From positions 119,639 through 183,638 of the forward strand of contig CBDCEE010000016.1 of assembly GCA_965215705.1 (NCBI GenBank): a stretch of 64,000 nucleotides of DNA. Reading direction: 5' to 3'. The notes below the pieces were generated by a model that ran no database searches, was not told where the DNA came from, and worked only from the letters and a program-made list of their open reading frames with translations. Numbering within the stretch: position 1 is the first letter of the stretch; every line of letters begins with the position of its first letter. This DNA is from JAAXPZ01 sp965215705. GTDB lineage: Bacteria; Campylobacterota; Campylobacteria; Campylobacterales; Sulfurovaceae. The translations under genes were made by a program, and so were the position numbers. Shown in pieces: positions 19,225 through 27,391 of the stretch.

Positions 19225-20808
19225 ATGACAATCGTTGTATGTGACCATATCCATGAAAAGGGGCTAGCACTTCTAGCCTCTGATCCTGAGATAGAGATGA
19301 TAAATGCGGCCGATGAACCTAAAGATATACTCTTGGAAAAATTCATTCCTCTTGCCGATGTTGCCATTACGCGTAGCTCTACAGATGTAGATGAAAAGTT
19401 TCTTGCACGAGCAGATAAGCTCAAAGCCATCGTACGTGCCGGTGTCGGGGTAGACAATGTCGATATCCCTGGATGTAGCAAATTGGGTATCGTAGTGATG
19501 AATGTCCCTACTGCCAATACCATTGCAGCCGTAGAGCTGACCATGACACACATGATGAGCTGTGTACGAAAATTCCCTTATGCCCACAATAACCTCAAAC
19601 TGGATAGAGTTTGGAGACGACAAGACTGGTATGGTACCGAGCTCAAAGACAAAAAACTGGGCATCATCGGTTTTGGTAATATCGGTTCTCGTGTAGGCAA
19701 ACGTGCCAAGGCTTTTGAGATGGATATTGTTGCCTATGACCCCTATATCAGCCCCTCTAAGGCCACGGATCTGGATATTGCTTATACCAATGATTTCGAG
19801 GATATTCTTGCTTGTGATATCATCACGATCCATACCCCCAAAACAGATGAAACCAAAGATATGATCGGAGCAGAAGAGATCGCCAGAATGAAAGACGGCG
19901 TGATCCTCATCAACTGTGCCAGAGGCGGACTTTATAATGAAGTAGCCTTAGTAGAAGGACTTAAAAGTGCTAAGATCGCCATGGCAGGGATCGATGTATT
20001 TGATAAAGAACCTGCTATCGATCATCCACTGCTAGACCTAGACAATGTCACAGTGACTCCACATCTGGGTGCCAACACCAAAGAATCTCAACAGAATATT
20101 GCTATTCAGGCAGCAGAGAATGCTATCGCCTCAGCCAAAGGCATCTCCTATCCCAATGCCCTCAACCTACCGATCAAGGAGAGTGAACTGCCTGAGTTCT
20201 TACGTCCTTACCTCGAGCTAACTCAGAAGATCGGACATATGAGTGCCCAGGTTACCAAAAGTGGTCTACAATCTATGAAGATCACCACCACTGGAAAGGT
20301 TTCTGAGCATATTGATTCTCTGGCAACCTTTGCCACTGTCGGTGTGCTTAAAGAATCGCTAGGTGATCAGATCAACTATGTCAATGCTGAGCATGTTGCT
20401 ACAGAGAGAGGCATGACCATTGAAAAAGAGACCTCCCTCTCCACTACTGGTTTTGAAAATACTGTGACACTGAGGCTTACCACACAAAACGGTAATGTCT
20501 TCAAGCTAAGTGGTACTGTCTTGGGTGATTCAGCACAGCGTATCGTCGATATTGACGGGTATGCTCTAGAATTGGAGCCCAAAGGCAATCTTATCCTCTT
20601 TAAAAACAATGATGAACCTGGTGTGATCGGTGATGTAGGACGACTCATTGCCAAGCATCAGATCAATATCGCTGACTTTAGACTCGGAAGAGACGGCAAA
20701 GGCCATGCACTGGCTGTTGTCAAGGTAGATAATACCGTAAGTAAGGCACTCATGGCAGACCTCGAAGGGCTTGATGCCTGTATTAGTGCCAGATCTGTAA
20801 TAATCTAA
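19225..20808 (+). CDS. serA: D-3-phosphoglycerate dehydrogenase
   Basis: A 527-residue enzyme opening serine biosynthesis by oxidising 3-phosphoglycerate with NAD. The NAD motif GFGNIGSRVG is near residue 150; the catalytic Arg lies in INCARGGLY, and the acid-base His in VTPHLGANTKES. A C-terminal extension (about residues 320-527) holds the intervening domain and an ACT domain (FKNNDEPGVIGDVGRLI) that normally binds serine for feedback control. Length fits the long class of SerA. It begins eight bases after rpsA and is probably co-transcribed with it; a hairpin follows the stop. Confidence 0.95.
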   Translation: MTIVVCDHIHEKGLALLASDPEIEMINAADEPKDILLEKFIPLADVAITRSSTDVDEKFLARADKLKAIVRAGVGVDNVDIPGCSKLGIVVMNVPTANTIAAVELTMTHMMSCVRKFPYAHNNLKLDRVWRRQDWYGTELKDKKLGIIGFGNIGSRVGKRAKAFEMDIVAYDPYISPSKATDLDIAYTNDFEDILACDIITIHTPKTDETKDMIGAEEIARMKDGVILINCARGGLYNEVALVEGLKSAKIAMAGIDVFDKEPAIDHPLLDLDNVTVTPHLGANTKESQQNIAIQAAENAIASAKGISYPNALNLPIKESELPEFLRPYLELTQKIGHMSAQVTKSGLQSMKITTTGKVSEHIDSLATFATVGVLKESLGDQINYVNAEHVATERGMTIEKETSLSTTGFENTVTLRLTTQNGNVFKLSGTVLGDSAQRIVDIDGYALELEPKGNLILFKNNDEPGVIGDVGRLIAKHQINIADFRLGRDGKGHALAVVKVDNTVSKALMADLEGLDACISARSVII

Positions 20809-20822
20809 ATCCAAAATATACC

Positions 20823-20843
20823 ATAGAGATCAGTGATCTCTAT
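20823..20843 (+). terminator. Stem-loop after serA
   Basis: ATAGAGAT and ATCTCTAT form a perfect 8-bp stem around CAGTG, 14 bases past the serA stop, followed by a pyrimidine-rich stretch (CCCTCTTGTTCC). It is a plausible rho-independent terminator although the U-run is broken. Confidence 0.55.
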
Positions 20844-20949
20844 CCCTCTTGTTCCTCCACTCCGCTGGTGGGACAGATAACAGAACCAATATTCATCACT
20901 ATTTTATACACTATGTGGCATCATAGGGCTAACAAAAGAGAAAGCACCT

Positions 20950-21828
20950 ATGAAAGCATCACAAAAATCCTATCTCTATGCATTGACTGCTGTACTGATT
21001 TGGTCAACGGTCGCTACGGCTTTTACCATAAGTTTACGTGTCTTGGATAAAATAGAGCTTCTCTTATGGTCATTTATAGTCTCCTTTCTTACATTAGGGT
21101 TGATGATACTCCTCACCCATAGAGTACAGGCAGCCAAACGATACCTCTCTAGGTATTGGAGAAGGGCACTTCTATTGGGTACGGTGAACCCTTTCATCTA
21201 TTATCTCCTACTCTTTTATGCCTATGAGTTACTCCCTGCTCAAGAAGCACAAGCAATCAACTACACATGGGCACTCATGCTTGCCTACCTCTCTGTACCT
21301 TTACTAGGACACAAACTCAGCAGATGGGATATAGTTGCTGGGATCATCTGTTATTTGGGGGTAGTGGTTATTGCAACGCATGGGAATATCATCTCTTTAG
21401 ATCTCTCTGATTCAAAGGGAATAGGTGTGGCACTTTTGAGTACTGTTTTTTGGGCACTCTATTGGATTATGGTGACCCGCTATGATGAAGACACTATCAT
21501 TGTGCTCTTTAGCAATTTTGGAGTGGGTATCTTATGGCTCGTCGGGTATATCCTATACTTTGATATCCCCCTCTCCACTGCTATGACAACAGGGCATTTG
21601 GGAGCGATCTATATCGGACTGTTCGAGATGGGTATTACATTCGTACTCTGGGGCAGAGCTATGCTATTGGTAGAAAATACTTCTCGTATCTCTAACCTCA
21701 TCTTTCTCTCCCCTATCCTCTCACTCTTTTTTATCTATTTTATTGCTAAGGAGCCGATACTGCCCTCTACAATCGTTGCATTAGGATTGATCCTGTCAGG
21801 GTTGGCATTGCAACAGTATAAGAGATAA
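20950..21828 (+). CDS. EamA/DMT-superfamily transporter
   Basis: A 292-residue integral membrane protein with about ten hydrophobic helices arranged as two EamA repeats (residues about 8-140 and 155-290). The first repeat starts with ALTAVLIWSTVATAF and the second with GVALLSTVFWALYWIMV, the usual pattern of drug/metabolite exporters such as RhtA or YdcZ-like proteins. It probably exports a small metabolite or amino acid; the substrate cannot be inferred. It is monocistronic, separated from serA by a hairpin, and faces the convergent exonuclease gene. Confidence 0.85.
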   Translation: MKASQKSYLYALTAVLIWSTVATAFTISLRVLDKIELLLWSFIVSFLTLGLMILLTHRVQAAKRYLSRYWRRALLLGTVNPFIYYLLLFYAYELLPAQEAQAINYTWALMLAYLSVPLLGHKLSRWDIVAGIICYLGVVVIATHGNIISLDLSDSKGIGVALLSTVFWALYWIMVTRYDEDTIIVLFSNFGVGILWLVGYILYFDIPLSTAMTTGHLGAIYIGLFEMGITFVLWGRAMLLVENTSRISNLIFLSPILSLFFIYFIAKEPILPSTIVALGLILSGLALQQYKR

Positions 21829-21855
21829 GTTTCTTTCTGGATCAGTAAAGTTATC

Positions 21856-22482
21856 TTAAGAAAATGCCCCTTTATATTCATCCATCGTCTGTAATTTTAA
21901 ATACATCATAGCAGACATGATCGCATCATTGAGGGCATCATGCTTACCTAGAAAAGGTAGCGCTAAAGCCTCCATGATCGTGTCAAACTTTAGATCGATA
22001 AACTCATACGAAGAAGACTTACGATATCTTCTGTAGTACATACTAGAGAGCTCTATAGTAGGATTGGGGAGGGTGGATCCGATGAACTGTTTGGTATAGC
22101 GACTGAGGATCTTGTGATCGAAATCGATATAGTAGCCTACGATTGGACGGTTATGGATAAAATCAAGCAATCCTCGTATCGCCTCCTCTGGCTCTACTGC
22201 ATGGGCGAGATCACATTCTCTGATCTGATGAATTTTGATACTCTCCTGAGAGATACTGCTACTGGGCTTGATAAAACATTCATAGGAGTCATTCATGAGA
22301 ATCTTGTGATCTCGAATGATAACTGCTCCGATAGAAAGTATCTCATCTTTTTTAGGATCAAGACCTGTTGTTTCTGTATCGAGTACCACCAACTCAGTAC
22401 CATAATAAGGCTCAAAGAGTGTTGCATAGTGTTTCTCTTTGAGCGCTTTTCTATTGCGCCTCTTTTTAAATCCTTCAAACAT
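21856..22482 (-). CDS. DnaQ-like 3'-5' exonuclease (DEDDh)
   Basis: A 208-residue exonuclease of the DNA polymerase III epsilon superfamily. All DEDDh elements are visible: Exo I VVLDTETTGLDP, Exo II VGYYIDFDHKILSRY, and Exo III KHDALNDAIMSAMMYL with the general-base His. The first 30 residues are basic. It is too divergent and too context-specific to be the replicative DnaQ. It overlaps the cNMP/CBS/DUF294 gene by one base (TGATG). This pairing beside an acetate-type symporter and DUF4212 gene recurs in other proteobacteria, as I recall, so a signalling or nucleotide-turnover role linked to transport is possible. Confidence 0.88.
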   Translation of the reverse strand: MFEGFKKRRNRKALKEKHYATLFEPYYGTELVVLDTETTGLDPKKDEILSIGAVIIRDHKILMNDSYECFIKPSSSISQESIKIHQIRECDLAHAVEPEEAIRGLLDFIHNRPIVGYYIDFDHKILSRYTKQFIGSTLPNPTIELSSMYYRRYRKSSSYEFIDLKFDTIMEALALPFLGKHDALNDAIMSAMMYLKLQTMDEYKGAFS

Positions 22483-24299
22483 CAGAGATTCTCTAGTCGA
22501 TAATGACGTGTAATAAATTTCTTAAACTGCTCAACGATCTGGAGGCTGTCCTTGAGTAGATCCCTCTGTATCTTGCTGAGACGTTGGGTATCTATCTCAT
22601 TATTAATAGACTCACCATGACGTACTTGAGCTAGCTGCTGCTCGAGTCTGATATAGAGCAACACCTCAAATGCCTCCCTAAGCTCCTGCACCATAGTTTC
22701 TTCCAAAAGCTTTCTGGACTGAAGCTTTTTGATCCGTTCTATTGTAGAGAGTGCTTCCACCTGATAAGAGAGGGAGAGAGAGCGGATCCCTTGGACAATG
22801 GGAAAGATTCCTGCTTTTTTGAGATCGATTTTTCTATCACGATGCAGGAAAGTACTAAAAAATCCTACAGGGGTTTCAAAGAGTGTTGTCAATTGAGCGA
22901 AGCGTGCCATATACACATCATTATCTCTATCCACTTGCGTAAATATCGATGCTTTAAGCGTGGAGAGAAGGCTAGGGTCACCCGCCACACATTGGGCATC
23001 AAAAAAGATAGAAAAATACATATAGCTATCCATATCAGGCGTGGCAATCCAGTGAGAAAGCTCTTTACTATAATCCAATGCACTCTTACACCAGTAGGGA
23101 TTGGAAACCATAATCTCTCCCTCACATGGTGGATACCCAAATGTGATAAGATGCGCTGTAAACTGTTCCATATAGGGACGATACTGCTCTACCTCCACCC
23201 CATCTCGAATGATCATCCCATTGTCTTGATCCGTACGGATGATCTGTTCTCCTCTACCCTCACTTCCCATGATGATCAAAGCGCAGTCACCACGCAATGG
23301 CTCAGGCAACAGCATTTCAAATAGCTTAGCAAATACTTTACGATTTATCTCTGAGATGAGTTTAGCAATATAGCGAGCTTTTACCCCTTGGGCATGAAGC
23401 TTTTTAACGATACTGATATAGTCTTGACTCGCCTCTTGGAGAGCTTCTATAGTTTTGGCTTTTTCGATCTTGACCGTAACCAGCCTAGAGTGGTTAGCAA
23501 AATAACTAAGGATATCAATCTGCTCTAGCATGCCAATGATCTTCCCCTCTTCCATCACCGCCACGCGCTTAATATTTTTCTGGATGAGAGAGAGATAGAC
23601 ATTGAAAAGAAAATCCTCTTTCTCCACAGCAACAATAGGAAATCGTGCCATTTCCCCGATAGAGGAGCTCAGATCCAGAGTCTCCTCTGCCAAGGCTGTT
23701 TTGATATCACTGTCTGTTACGATACCATAGCCCTTCTCCTGCACTACAACAATCGATGAACTTTTCATCTCTACAGATTTTCGCAATGCTTGGGCGACCA
23801 GCATCTCTGAAGGCACAATACAGGGCTCATGTAGATAACTATCACTGACTCTGGCAACCATAAAGCTACTCAGATCAGAAGAGGTTTCCTTTTTTTTCAA
23901 AAAACTGATACGCTCAACCATATCCATCAAATAAAACTGTTTAAATGCTTCATTACTCTCAAACGCAACCATAAAACCTTTGTAACTAAGCTCATAGCAA
24001 ATAAGATCCTCTGTCACTTCATAGCGTGCTTCACTCTTCCCCTTGACCAGTGCATCAGCATCAAAGCCCTCTTTTGCATGATAGACCCGCAGAAGCTCTC
24101 CTGCCTTATCATAGGCTTTAACCTCTCCCTTAATGATCAAGTAGAGCATCGTAGGTTTTGCATCCAATACAATCACTTCACTCTCTTTAGGGTAGAAACC
24201 TATCTCTACATGAGAGATCACTTTCTCTAATTCATATTCGCTAAGATCACAAAAAGGGTGGATAGCTTGTAGGAACTGTTTCTGGTCACTGAAGCTCAT
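22482..24299 (-). CDS. cNMP-binding / CBS-pair / DUF294 nucleotidyltransferase-like protein
   Basis: A 605-residue cytoplasmic regulatory protein with a recognisable domain order. It has a cyclic-nucleotide-binding-like domain (about residues 1-125), a pair of CBS domains (about 150-280; GYGIVTDSDIKTAL and GKIIGMLEQIDIL), a DUF294 nucleotidyltransferase domain (about 320-440, with GSEGRGEQ and TDQDNGMII holding the metal-binding acidic residues), and a DUF294 C-terminal helical domain. Such proteins are thought to sense adenine nucleotides and modify a partner, but the target is not established. It sits between the symporter and the exonuclease, transcribed in the same direction, and is likely part of that module. 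AAGGA precedes the ATG. Confidence 0.85.
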   Translation of the reverse strand: MSFSDQKQFLQAIHPFCDLSEYELEKVISHVEIGFYPKESEVIVLDAKPTMLYLIIKGEVKAYDKAGELLRVYHAKEGFDADALVKGKSEARYEVTEDLICYELSYKGFMVAFESNEAFKQFYLMDMVERISFLKKKETSSDLSSFMVARVSDSYLHEPCIVPSEMLVAQALRKSVEMKSSSIVVVQEKGYGIVTDSDIKTALAEETLDLSSSIGEMARFPIVAVEKEDFLFNVYLSLIQKNIKRVAVMEEGKIIGMLEQIDILSYFANHSRLVTVKIEKAKTIEALQEASQDYISIVKKLHAQGVKARYIAKLISEINRKVFAKLFEMLLPEPLRGDCALIIMGSEGRGEQIIRTDQDNGMIIRDGVEVEQYRPYMEQFTAHLITFGYPPCEGEIMVSNPYWCKSALDYSKELSHWIATPDMDSYMYFSIFFDAQCVAGDPSLLSTLKASIFTQVDRDNDVYMARFAQLTTLFETPVGFFSTFLHRDRKIDLKKAGIFPIVQGIRSLSLSYQVEALSTIERIKKLQSRKLLEETMVQELREAFEVLLYIRLEQQLAQVRHGESINNEIDTQRLSKIQRDLLKDSLQIVEQFKKFITRHYRLENL

Positions 24300-24333
24300 A
24301 AAAATCCTTTGGATTTTGTCTAGTCATCTATTG

Positions 24334-24402
24334 GTTATTGGTATATTGAGGTATCAAGAACATAGTATACAATAGTAAAGTTACGCCCAATACACCAATA
24401 AC
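24334..24402. repeat. Inverted intergenic repeat, copy 1
   Basis: GTTATTGGTATATTGAG at 24334-24350 faces CCCAATACACCAATAAC at 24386-24402. The arms could fold into an imperfect 15-17-bp stem with a 35-base loop. Closely related 17-mers recur at 37915-37967 in the rRNA spacer, which suggests a dispersed repeat rather than a gene-specific terminator. Confidence 0.55.
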
Positions 24403-24412
24403 AAATAATACG

Positions 24413-24429
24413 CTGAGCCAAAGGCTCAG
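24413..24429 (-). terminator. Stem-loop after the symporter gene
   Basis: CTGAGCC and GGCTCAG form a perfect 7-bp GC-rich stem with an AAA loop, five bases beyond the symporter stop on the minus strand, followed by an AT-rich stretch. It probably ends or attenuates the DUF4212-symporter transcript before the cNMP/CBS gene. Confidence 0.55.
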
Positions 24430-24434
24430 ACGCA

Positions 24435-26312
24435 TCAATGGTCGTGTGCTTCACCCGCTCCTCTAGGGATACGAATACTCTCGACCAAATCTTGGATATG
24501 TTGTGGTGGTGGCTCTGTCATACGAGAGACTACATATGCCACAATAAAGTGCAACACCATACCTAGTGTACCGATACCAGTCGGTGCGATACCCCAAAGA
24601 TAATCTGCCTTGTCCCCACCCATAAATACAAAGTAGATAATATATGCAAAGGTAAAGGACAATCCAATAGAGATACCAGCAATCGCTCCTGCTTTGTTCA
24701 TGCGCTTGTCAAAGATACCCAAGACAATCGCAGGGAAGAAGGATGCTGCTGCCAGACCAAACGCAAATGCGACCACCTGTGCCACAAATCCCGGAGGATG
24801 GATACCCAGATACCCTGCCACCACAATAGCAGCGACTGCTGCTAGCCTTGCTGCCCTGAGTTCTGCTTTTTCACTCAGTTTTGATTTACCGGTTGCAGGA
24901 TCATTGAAGATCACTTTACCTAACAAGTCATGGGAAATCGAAGCTGAGATCACGAGTAGTAGTCCTGCTGCGGTAGAAAGAGCCGCTGCCAGCCCACCTG
25001 CTGCGATCAATGCGATCACCCAGTTAGGGAGGTTTGCGATCTCAGGGTTTGCAAGCACTATGATATCTCTATCAATATAGACTTCATTATCAAATGGTTT
25101 GGCACCTTTTGCACCTAATGCATTGGTAGTAAGTCTATGCCCATCAGCGGCTACTTTGTCACCATCAAACGCTGGTTTTCCTTTGGCATTATCAAATGCT
25201 TTACCTGCAGCATACTGAATCTTGCCATCACCATTTCTATCATTCCACGCAAGAAGTGAGCCTTTTTCCCATGTTTTAAACCATGATCCATGATTCTCTC
25301 TGCCATCAGATTTTTTGACACCTTCTGTCACCCACTGCTTGTACTCCACATTCTGGATACGATCGATCGTATTGACTCTTGAGAATGCAGCTACTGAGGC
25401 TACCGTGGTATAAAGCAGTGCAATAAAAAGCAATGCATAGCCAGCTGAAATACGTGCATCCTTAACACGAGGAACGGTAAAGAATCGGACAATAACATGT
25501 GGCAGTCCAGCTGTACCTACCATGAGTGCTACGGTAAGCATGAACATATTCCAGAGGTTACCCGGCTGTGTATACTCTTTGAATCCAAGATCAGCCAGGG
25601 ATTGATCCAGTGCATGCATCAGGTAGGTGCCCTGAGGAATCACCCTCACACCATCATTAAAGTCAAATGTAGTGGTGGCAAAAATACCTAGCTGTGGCAA
25701 GAATGTATCTGTCACCATCAATGAGAGGAAGATCGCAGGAATCAGATAGGCGATGATCATCACTGTATATTGTGCAACCTGCGTATAGGTAATACCTTTC
25801 ATACCGCCTAGAACTGCATAGATAAATACGATACCCATACCGATATAGACACCGGTATTGACATCAACCTGTAAAAACCTTGAGAATACGATGCCGACCC
25901 CTCTCATCTGACCTGCGACATAGGTAAAGGAGACAAAGATCGTTGCAATAACTGCTACCGTTCTGGCCACATTGGAGTAGTATCTATCTCCGATAAAGTC
26001 AGGAACCGTAAACTTACCAAACTTTCTCAAATACGGCGCCAAAAGCAGTGCCAAAAGCACATAACCTCCGGTCCAACCCATAAGATAGGCACCACCATCA
26101 CTTCCCTTATACGAGATCAGACCCGCTAGTGAGATAAATGATGCAGCACTCATCCAGTCTGCTGCGGTTGCCATACCATTGGCTATCGGGTGTACGCCAC
26201 CACCTGCGACATAAAAGTCTTTTGTACTTGCCGCCCTACTCCAGATTGCTATTCCTATATAGAGCGCAAAAGAGAGCCCTACAAAAAGATAAATCAGTGT
26301 TTGTAAATCCAT
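24435..26312 (-). CDS. Sodium:solute symporter (SSS family, ActP-like)
   Basis: A 625-residue integral membrane protein of the sodium:solute symporter family, of the kind paired with DUF4212 and often annotated as an acetate permease. Thirteen or so helices are evident; GGVHPIANGMATAADWMSAA near residue 37 and GGMKGITYTQVAQY near 168 are family signatures. It is longer than ActP (about 550) because of a hydrophilic insert at roughly residues 320-420, which includes a calcium-loop-like segment DRNGDGKIQ. It probably imports a short-chain carboxylate with Na+. The DUF4212 gene is 10 bases upstream. Confidence 0.88.
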   Translation of the reverse strand: MDLQTLIYLFVGLSFALYIGIAIWSRAASTKDFYVAGGGVHPIANGMATAADWMSAASFISLAGLISYKGSDGGAYLMGWTGGYVLLALLLAPYLRKFGKFTVPDFIGDRYYSNVARTVAVIATIFVSFTYVAGQMRGVGIVFSRFLQVDVNTGVYIGMGIVFIYAVLGGMKGITYTQVAQYTVMIIAYLIPAIFLSLMVTDTFLPQLGIFATTTFDFNDGVRVIPQGTYLMHALDQSLADLGFKEYTQPGNLWNMFMLTVALMVGTAGLPHVIVRFFTVPRVKDARISAGYALLFIALLYTTVASVAAFSRVNTIDRIQNVEYKQWVTEGVKKSDGRENHGSWFKTWEKGSLLAWNDRNGDGKIQYAAGKAFDNAKGKPAFDGDKVAADGHRLTTNALGAKGAKPFDNEVYIDRDIIVLANPEIANLPNWVIALIAAGGLAAALSTAAGLLLVISASISHDLLGKVIFNDPATGKSKLSEKAELRAARLAAVAAIVVAGYLGIHPPGFVAQVVAFAFGLAAASFFPAIVLGIFDKRMNKAGAIAGISIGLSFTFAYIIYFVFMGGDKADYLWGIAPTGIGTLGMVLHFIVAYVVSRMTEPPPQHIQDLVESIRIPRGAGEAHDH

Positions 26313-26322
26313 CTGCTACCCC

Positions 26323-26577
26323 CTACTCGTGTACATCATATTTTTCATCAAGTTTATTCATCAACCTGACGTAAACAAAAATCAATATCACAAAGATATA
26401 GATAGAACCTTGCTGTGCAAACCAGAACCCTAGTTTCACGCCACTGATCTCAATCGTGTTAAGTTGATTGATAAACAGTATTCCTGCCCCATACGACACA
26501 ATAAACCACACTACAAGTAGTTTAAGGATCGTTGAGATATTTTCACGCCAATACGCTTTGGCTTTCTCTTCGGTCAT
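26323..26577 (-). CDS. DUF4212 symporter small subunit
   Basis: An 84-residue protein with two transmembrane helices (about residues 14-34 and 50-72) and charged ends, matching DUF4212, which is found almost only ahead of this type of sodium:solute symporter. It is presumed to be an accessory subunit in the inner membrane. I start it at ATG 26577, where AAAGGAG lies five bases upstream; the frame runs 12 codons further without a ribosome site. Ten bases separate it from the symporter gene. Confidence 0.88.
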   Translation of the reverse strand: MTEEKAKAYWRENISTILKLLVVWFIVSYGAGILFINQLNTIEISGVKLGFWFAQQGSIYIFVILIFVYVRLMNKLDEKYDVHE

Positions 26578-26731
26578 GCTTTCTCCTTTGGTTGCATAAT
26601 AATACAGTTTCATTGTAAACTTTTAAAATAGCAAACTCATAGCATTAGATTTTTTAATACTTCTTTTGTACTGTAAAAGGTTGGATTGTAGCATTTCGTT
26701 ACAGATTAATCATTTCTACTGATATAGACTA

Positions 26732-27391
26732 TCAAAGTTTTTTAAGTCTATAGCCCACGCTTTTGATGCTTTCTATCAGATTCTCTTTAAGCACGGATCT
26801 CACACGATGTACTTCTGCACGGATCGTGGCATTATCTACATGGCTATTTTCCCAGGCATAATATCGAAGGGTATCAAAGTCTACAATCTTCCCCTCAAAT
26901 GAAGCCAACAGATCGATAATCTGAGACTGCTTATGTGTCAGTGGCTGATCTTCGCCATCAAACATCAGCTTTTTTCTCTCTAAGTCATAGGTATAGAATT
27001 TGCTTAGCTGTATCACTGTTTGGGATTGGATATTGGCGATCTTCAGTAGTCTGTCGATATGCAATGTCAACTCTTTGAGATGAAAAGGCTTCTTAAGATA
27101 ATCATAACATCCCAGCTCATAGGCTTTGCTGATCTGTTCGATCTGTGTAATGGCAGAGATAAAGATAGTAGGGATAAATATCTTCTCTTTTTGTAACTTC
27201 TCCAGCAGTGACAAGCCATCAATAGAAGGGGTATTGATATCAAAGATAAAAAGATCATAGCTTTCATTGGCGATCGTATCATAGGCCTCTTGACCATCTT
27301 CATAGGCATCTACAATATAGCCTGTATTTTCCAGATACTCTTTGATCGCCCCTTGCAGCATGATCTCATCTTCAAGCAATAGTACTTTCAT
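26732..27391 (-). CDS. OmpR-type response regulator
   Basis: A 219-residue response regulator with an N-terminal receiver (acidic pair in LLEDE, phospho-acceptor Asp51 in FIFDINTP, conserved Ser/Thr in FISAIT, Lys in KKPFHLKEL) and a C-terminal winged-helix DNA-binding domain (from about residue 130; RAEVHRVRSVL is the recognition-helix region). Its start lies 20 bases inside the histidine kinase gene. Being next to the DUF4212-symporter genes, it is a candidate regulator of carboxylate uptake; target sites were not identified. Confidence 0.92.
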   Translation of the reverse strand: MKVLLLEDEIMLQGAIKEYLENTGYIVDAYEDGQEAYDTIANESYDLFIFDINTPSIDGLSLLEKLQKEKIFIPTIFISAITQIEQISKAYELGCYDYLKKPFHLKELTLHIDRLLKIANIQSQTVIQLSKFYTYDLERKKLMFDGEDQPLTHKQSQIIDLLASFEGKIVDFDTLRYYAWENSHVDNATIRAEVHRVRSVLKENLIESIKSVGYRLKKL

